Origin: Chondrosia reniformis
Taxonomy: Eukaryota; Porifera; Demospongiae; Chondrillida; Chondrillidae
Direction of reading: 5' to 3'
DNA length: 64,000 bases
NCBI GenBank assembly: GCA_947172415.1
Contig: OX359191.1
Span: forward strand, 4,030,001 to 4,094,000
Positions 61,256-64,000 of the stretch are shown piece by piece; the first letter of the stretch is position 1, and every line of letters begins with the position of its first letter. The notes under the pieces are model-generated. The model was not told where the DNA came from and did no database searches. It saw nothing but the letters and a program-made list of their open reading frames with translations. Both the position numbers and the translations under genes were made by a program.

Positions 61256-64000
61256 AGTAAATACAGCTGGTAAATATAACTAGTACATACTACTAGTACA
61301 TATAACTGGTACATATAACTAGTACTTATAAACAGTACATAAAACTAGTTCGTAAAACTAGTTCATACAACTAGTACATGCAACAAGTATCTAGTACATA
61401 CAAATAGAACCTACCTAGTACATAGTATAACTGGTACAAGAATCAACAACTGGTAAATACACATTGTACATACAACAAGTACTTACAAGTAGGACATACA
61501 ACTGGAAACTAGTAAATACTACTAGTTTTTAGAAGGAGTATATAATACTTTATAGAGAATACAACTTGAATATACATCTAGTATTTAGCTAATATTAACA
61601 ATTGGTATATACATACAACTATTATCTTCAACTGGTACATAACTTGTACATACAAATAGTATATACATCTAGTACATGCAACTAGTACATACAACTAGTA
61701 CATACCAAATAGTACCCACAACTAGTAAATACAATTAGTACATTCAACTAGTCCATACAACTACGACAAACAGCTAGGACATATAACTAATACATACACC
61801 TACTACATATAACTAGTAAAAACACATACCTTGTAATTATAAATAGTACATACAACTAGTACATATAACTAGAAAGTAGTATATACAACTAGCTCACAGA
61901 ATGAGTACATAATACTAGAACATCCAACTTGAATATTCAACTAGTAAATAACTACTACACACAACTAGGAAACACAACTAGGACATACAAATATTACATA
62001 CACCTACCACATACAACTAGAACATACACTTTTACCTAATAATAATAAATAGGACATACAAATAGTACATACAACTAGTACATACAACTAGTACATAAAA
62101 CTAGTATCTCCAACAAGTAAATATAACCAGTACTAGTCCATACAACTAGTACATACAAATAGTCCTTGCAACTAGTACATAGCTAGTCCATACAACTAGT
62201 ACTTGCAACTAGTACATATACCTAGTACACACATCTACAACATATAACTAATACATAAAAATATAACTTGTACATATAAATAGTACAAAAGATAGTACAT
62301 ACAAGTAGTTCATACAACTACTAGTATATAGAACGAGTACATAAAACTAGGACCTATAACTAATACACACCTTCTACATAAAATTAGTACATAAATATAT
62401 AACTAGTACATATGATTAGTGCATCCATATAGTATAGTACATGCAACTAGAAACTAGTACATACAACTAATATATACACAAAACTAGCACATGTAATTAG
62501 TTCATATAACTATTATATACAAACAACTAGTTCATACAACTAGTATTTACAATTAGGTCGTCCAACTAGTTCACACAACTAATAACTAGTACATATAACT
62601 AGTACATTCAACTAGTACATACAACTAGGACAAACAACTAGGATATATAACCAGTACATATTCCAACTACATATAACTAGTAAATAAACATATACATTGT
62701 AATTATAAATAGTACATACAACTAGAGCATACCGCTAGTGCATACAACTAGTATATATAACTAGTTCACAAACATATAATTACTACATACATATAACTGG
62801 TACTTATAAATAGTTCATACACATAGTACATACAAATTGTAGATACAAATAGTACATACATCTGCTACACATAACTAGTACCTACAACGAGTACATATAA
62901 ATAGAACAAGTTCATAAAACTAGTGCATACAACTAGTACATGCAACTAGTACATACAACTAGTACATCCTAACAGTACACACAAATAGTACACACGAATA
63001 GTACACACAACTAGTACATACAACTAGTACATTGAACTAGAACATACAACTAGTACAAACAACTAGGACATATAACTAGTACATACACCTACTACATACA
63101 ACTAGTCCATACAACTAGAAACTAGTCCATACAACTAGTATCTATATAACACTAGTACATTTAACTAGTACATAAAACTAGTATATACATACAAAGAGTA
63201 CATACAACTAGTACATAAAATTAGTAGGTACAACTAGTTCACACATCTAGTAATTAGTACATATAACTAGTACATGAGACTGTGATTTACAACTAGTACA
63301 TACAATTAGTACATAAAACTAGTTCAAACAAACAAACAAGTAGTATATATAACGAGTTCCTTCCTAGTTCCTAGTATAACTTTTACTAGAACCTACACTT
63401 ACTTCAAAAAGCTAGTACATACAACTAGTACAAACAATTAGTCACTAGTACATACAACTACTACATACAACTAGTACATATAAATACTACATTTGATTGG
63501 TACATACAAATAGTATCGAGTACATACAACTAGTATATACAGCTAGTACATTCAACTAGTATATACAACTACTACATGAACAGGAAACCAGTACATACAA
63601 CTAGTACATAGCTACTACATACAATTAGTATACACATACAACTAGTGTATACAACTAATACATACAATTAGTACATACAACTACTACATCAAACTACTAC
63701 ATACAACCAGTACCTACAACTAGTACATAAAACTAGTACATACAATTAATACGTTAATGTAGTACTAACAACTAGTATATACACCTAATGCCTACTTAGT
63801 ACCTAATATAACTAGTACTAGAACCTACAACTAGTACATACAGCTGGCGCATACACGTAGTATAGGCAACTTGTACATACAACTGTTACATACAACTACT
63901 ACATATAACCAGTACATACATATATAACTAGTATATAAAAATAGTACATACACCTAGTACATACAACAAGTACATACAAAACGTACATAAAACTAGTACA
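61256..64000 (+). repeat. 13-bp satellite, + polarity, continuing beyond the window
   Basis: To 62,753 this follows duplicon A (10,862-12,432). From about 62,700 to the end it follows 37,650-38,900 in the same direction, including the module near 63,795 (CCTACTTAGTACCTAATATA). The larger repeat unit therefore begins again here. No gene was seen. Confidence 0.88.

Larger units (their letters stand above)
36474..62470 (+). repeat. Duplicon C: right arm of giant imperfect palindrome
   Basis: The arm mirrors duplicon B with all shared landmarks: 91-bp insert, opposite-polarity island, fold-back element, composite element, MITE and LINE. It has one extra insertion, the 3.4-kb intact retrotransposon, and keeps the LINE section deleted in B. 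Its right part (45,625-62,470, continuing to 62,753) is also a direct copy of duplicon A. The arms are diverged by many substitutions and small indels, which argues against a simple assembly fold-back artefact. Confidence 0.88.

Overview
The window looks like a repeat-dominated, AT-rich piece of a eukaryotic, probably invertebrate metazoan, genome. No host protein gene, tRNA or rRNA was recognised. The organism is inferred only from the parasites: a CR1/L2-like LINE, an endonuclease-type non-LTR element with a cysteine-rich CXC-like N-terminus, and a pogo-like MITE. Such a set fits sponges, cnidarians or molluscs; this is low confidence.

The matrix, more than 80% of the window, is one degenerate satellite with a 13-bp unit, ACTAGTACATACA on the + strand or TGTATGTACTAGT when inverted. 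The unit carries the palindromes ACTAGT and GTAC. Unit polarity flips at about 6.9, 7.68, 12.44, 26.15, 27.83, 36.47, 43.7 and 45.34 kb. Longer variant modules form higher-order repeats.

Unique insertions serve as landmarks and resolve three duplicons. A is about 1-12,435 (+). B is about 12,437-35,985 (-). C is about 36,474-62,470 (+), and its right half (45,625-62,753) is also a direct copy of A. B and C are the arms of a giant imperfect palindrome of about 50 kb, with a ~490-bp spacer at 35,986-36,473. A and B form a smaller palindrome around 12,040-12,437. From 62.7 kb the sequence resembles 37.65-38.9 kb again, so the array continues past the window.

Mobile elements: (i) a ~2.15-kb unclassified composite element with nested inverted repeats, in A, B and C; (ii) a ~508-bp pogo-like MITE with TA target duplications, in A, B and C; (iii) a 5'-truncated CR1-like LINE in B (internally deleted) and C, with the matching empty site in A; (iv) a ~280-bp fold-back element with perfect 32-bp arms, in B and C; (v) a 91-bp insert with 8-bp flanking repeats, in B and C; (vi) one complete 3.4-kb non-LTR retrotransposon (53,702-57,126) with an intact 1,035-codon ORF and a 14-bp target site duplication, only in C. 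Presence and absence give an order: composite element and MITE first, A splits from the B/C ancestor, then LINE and fold-back element, then the B/C inverted duplication, then the intact retrotransposon. The only intact gene is that element's ORF; the LINE ORF is broken.
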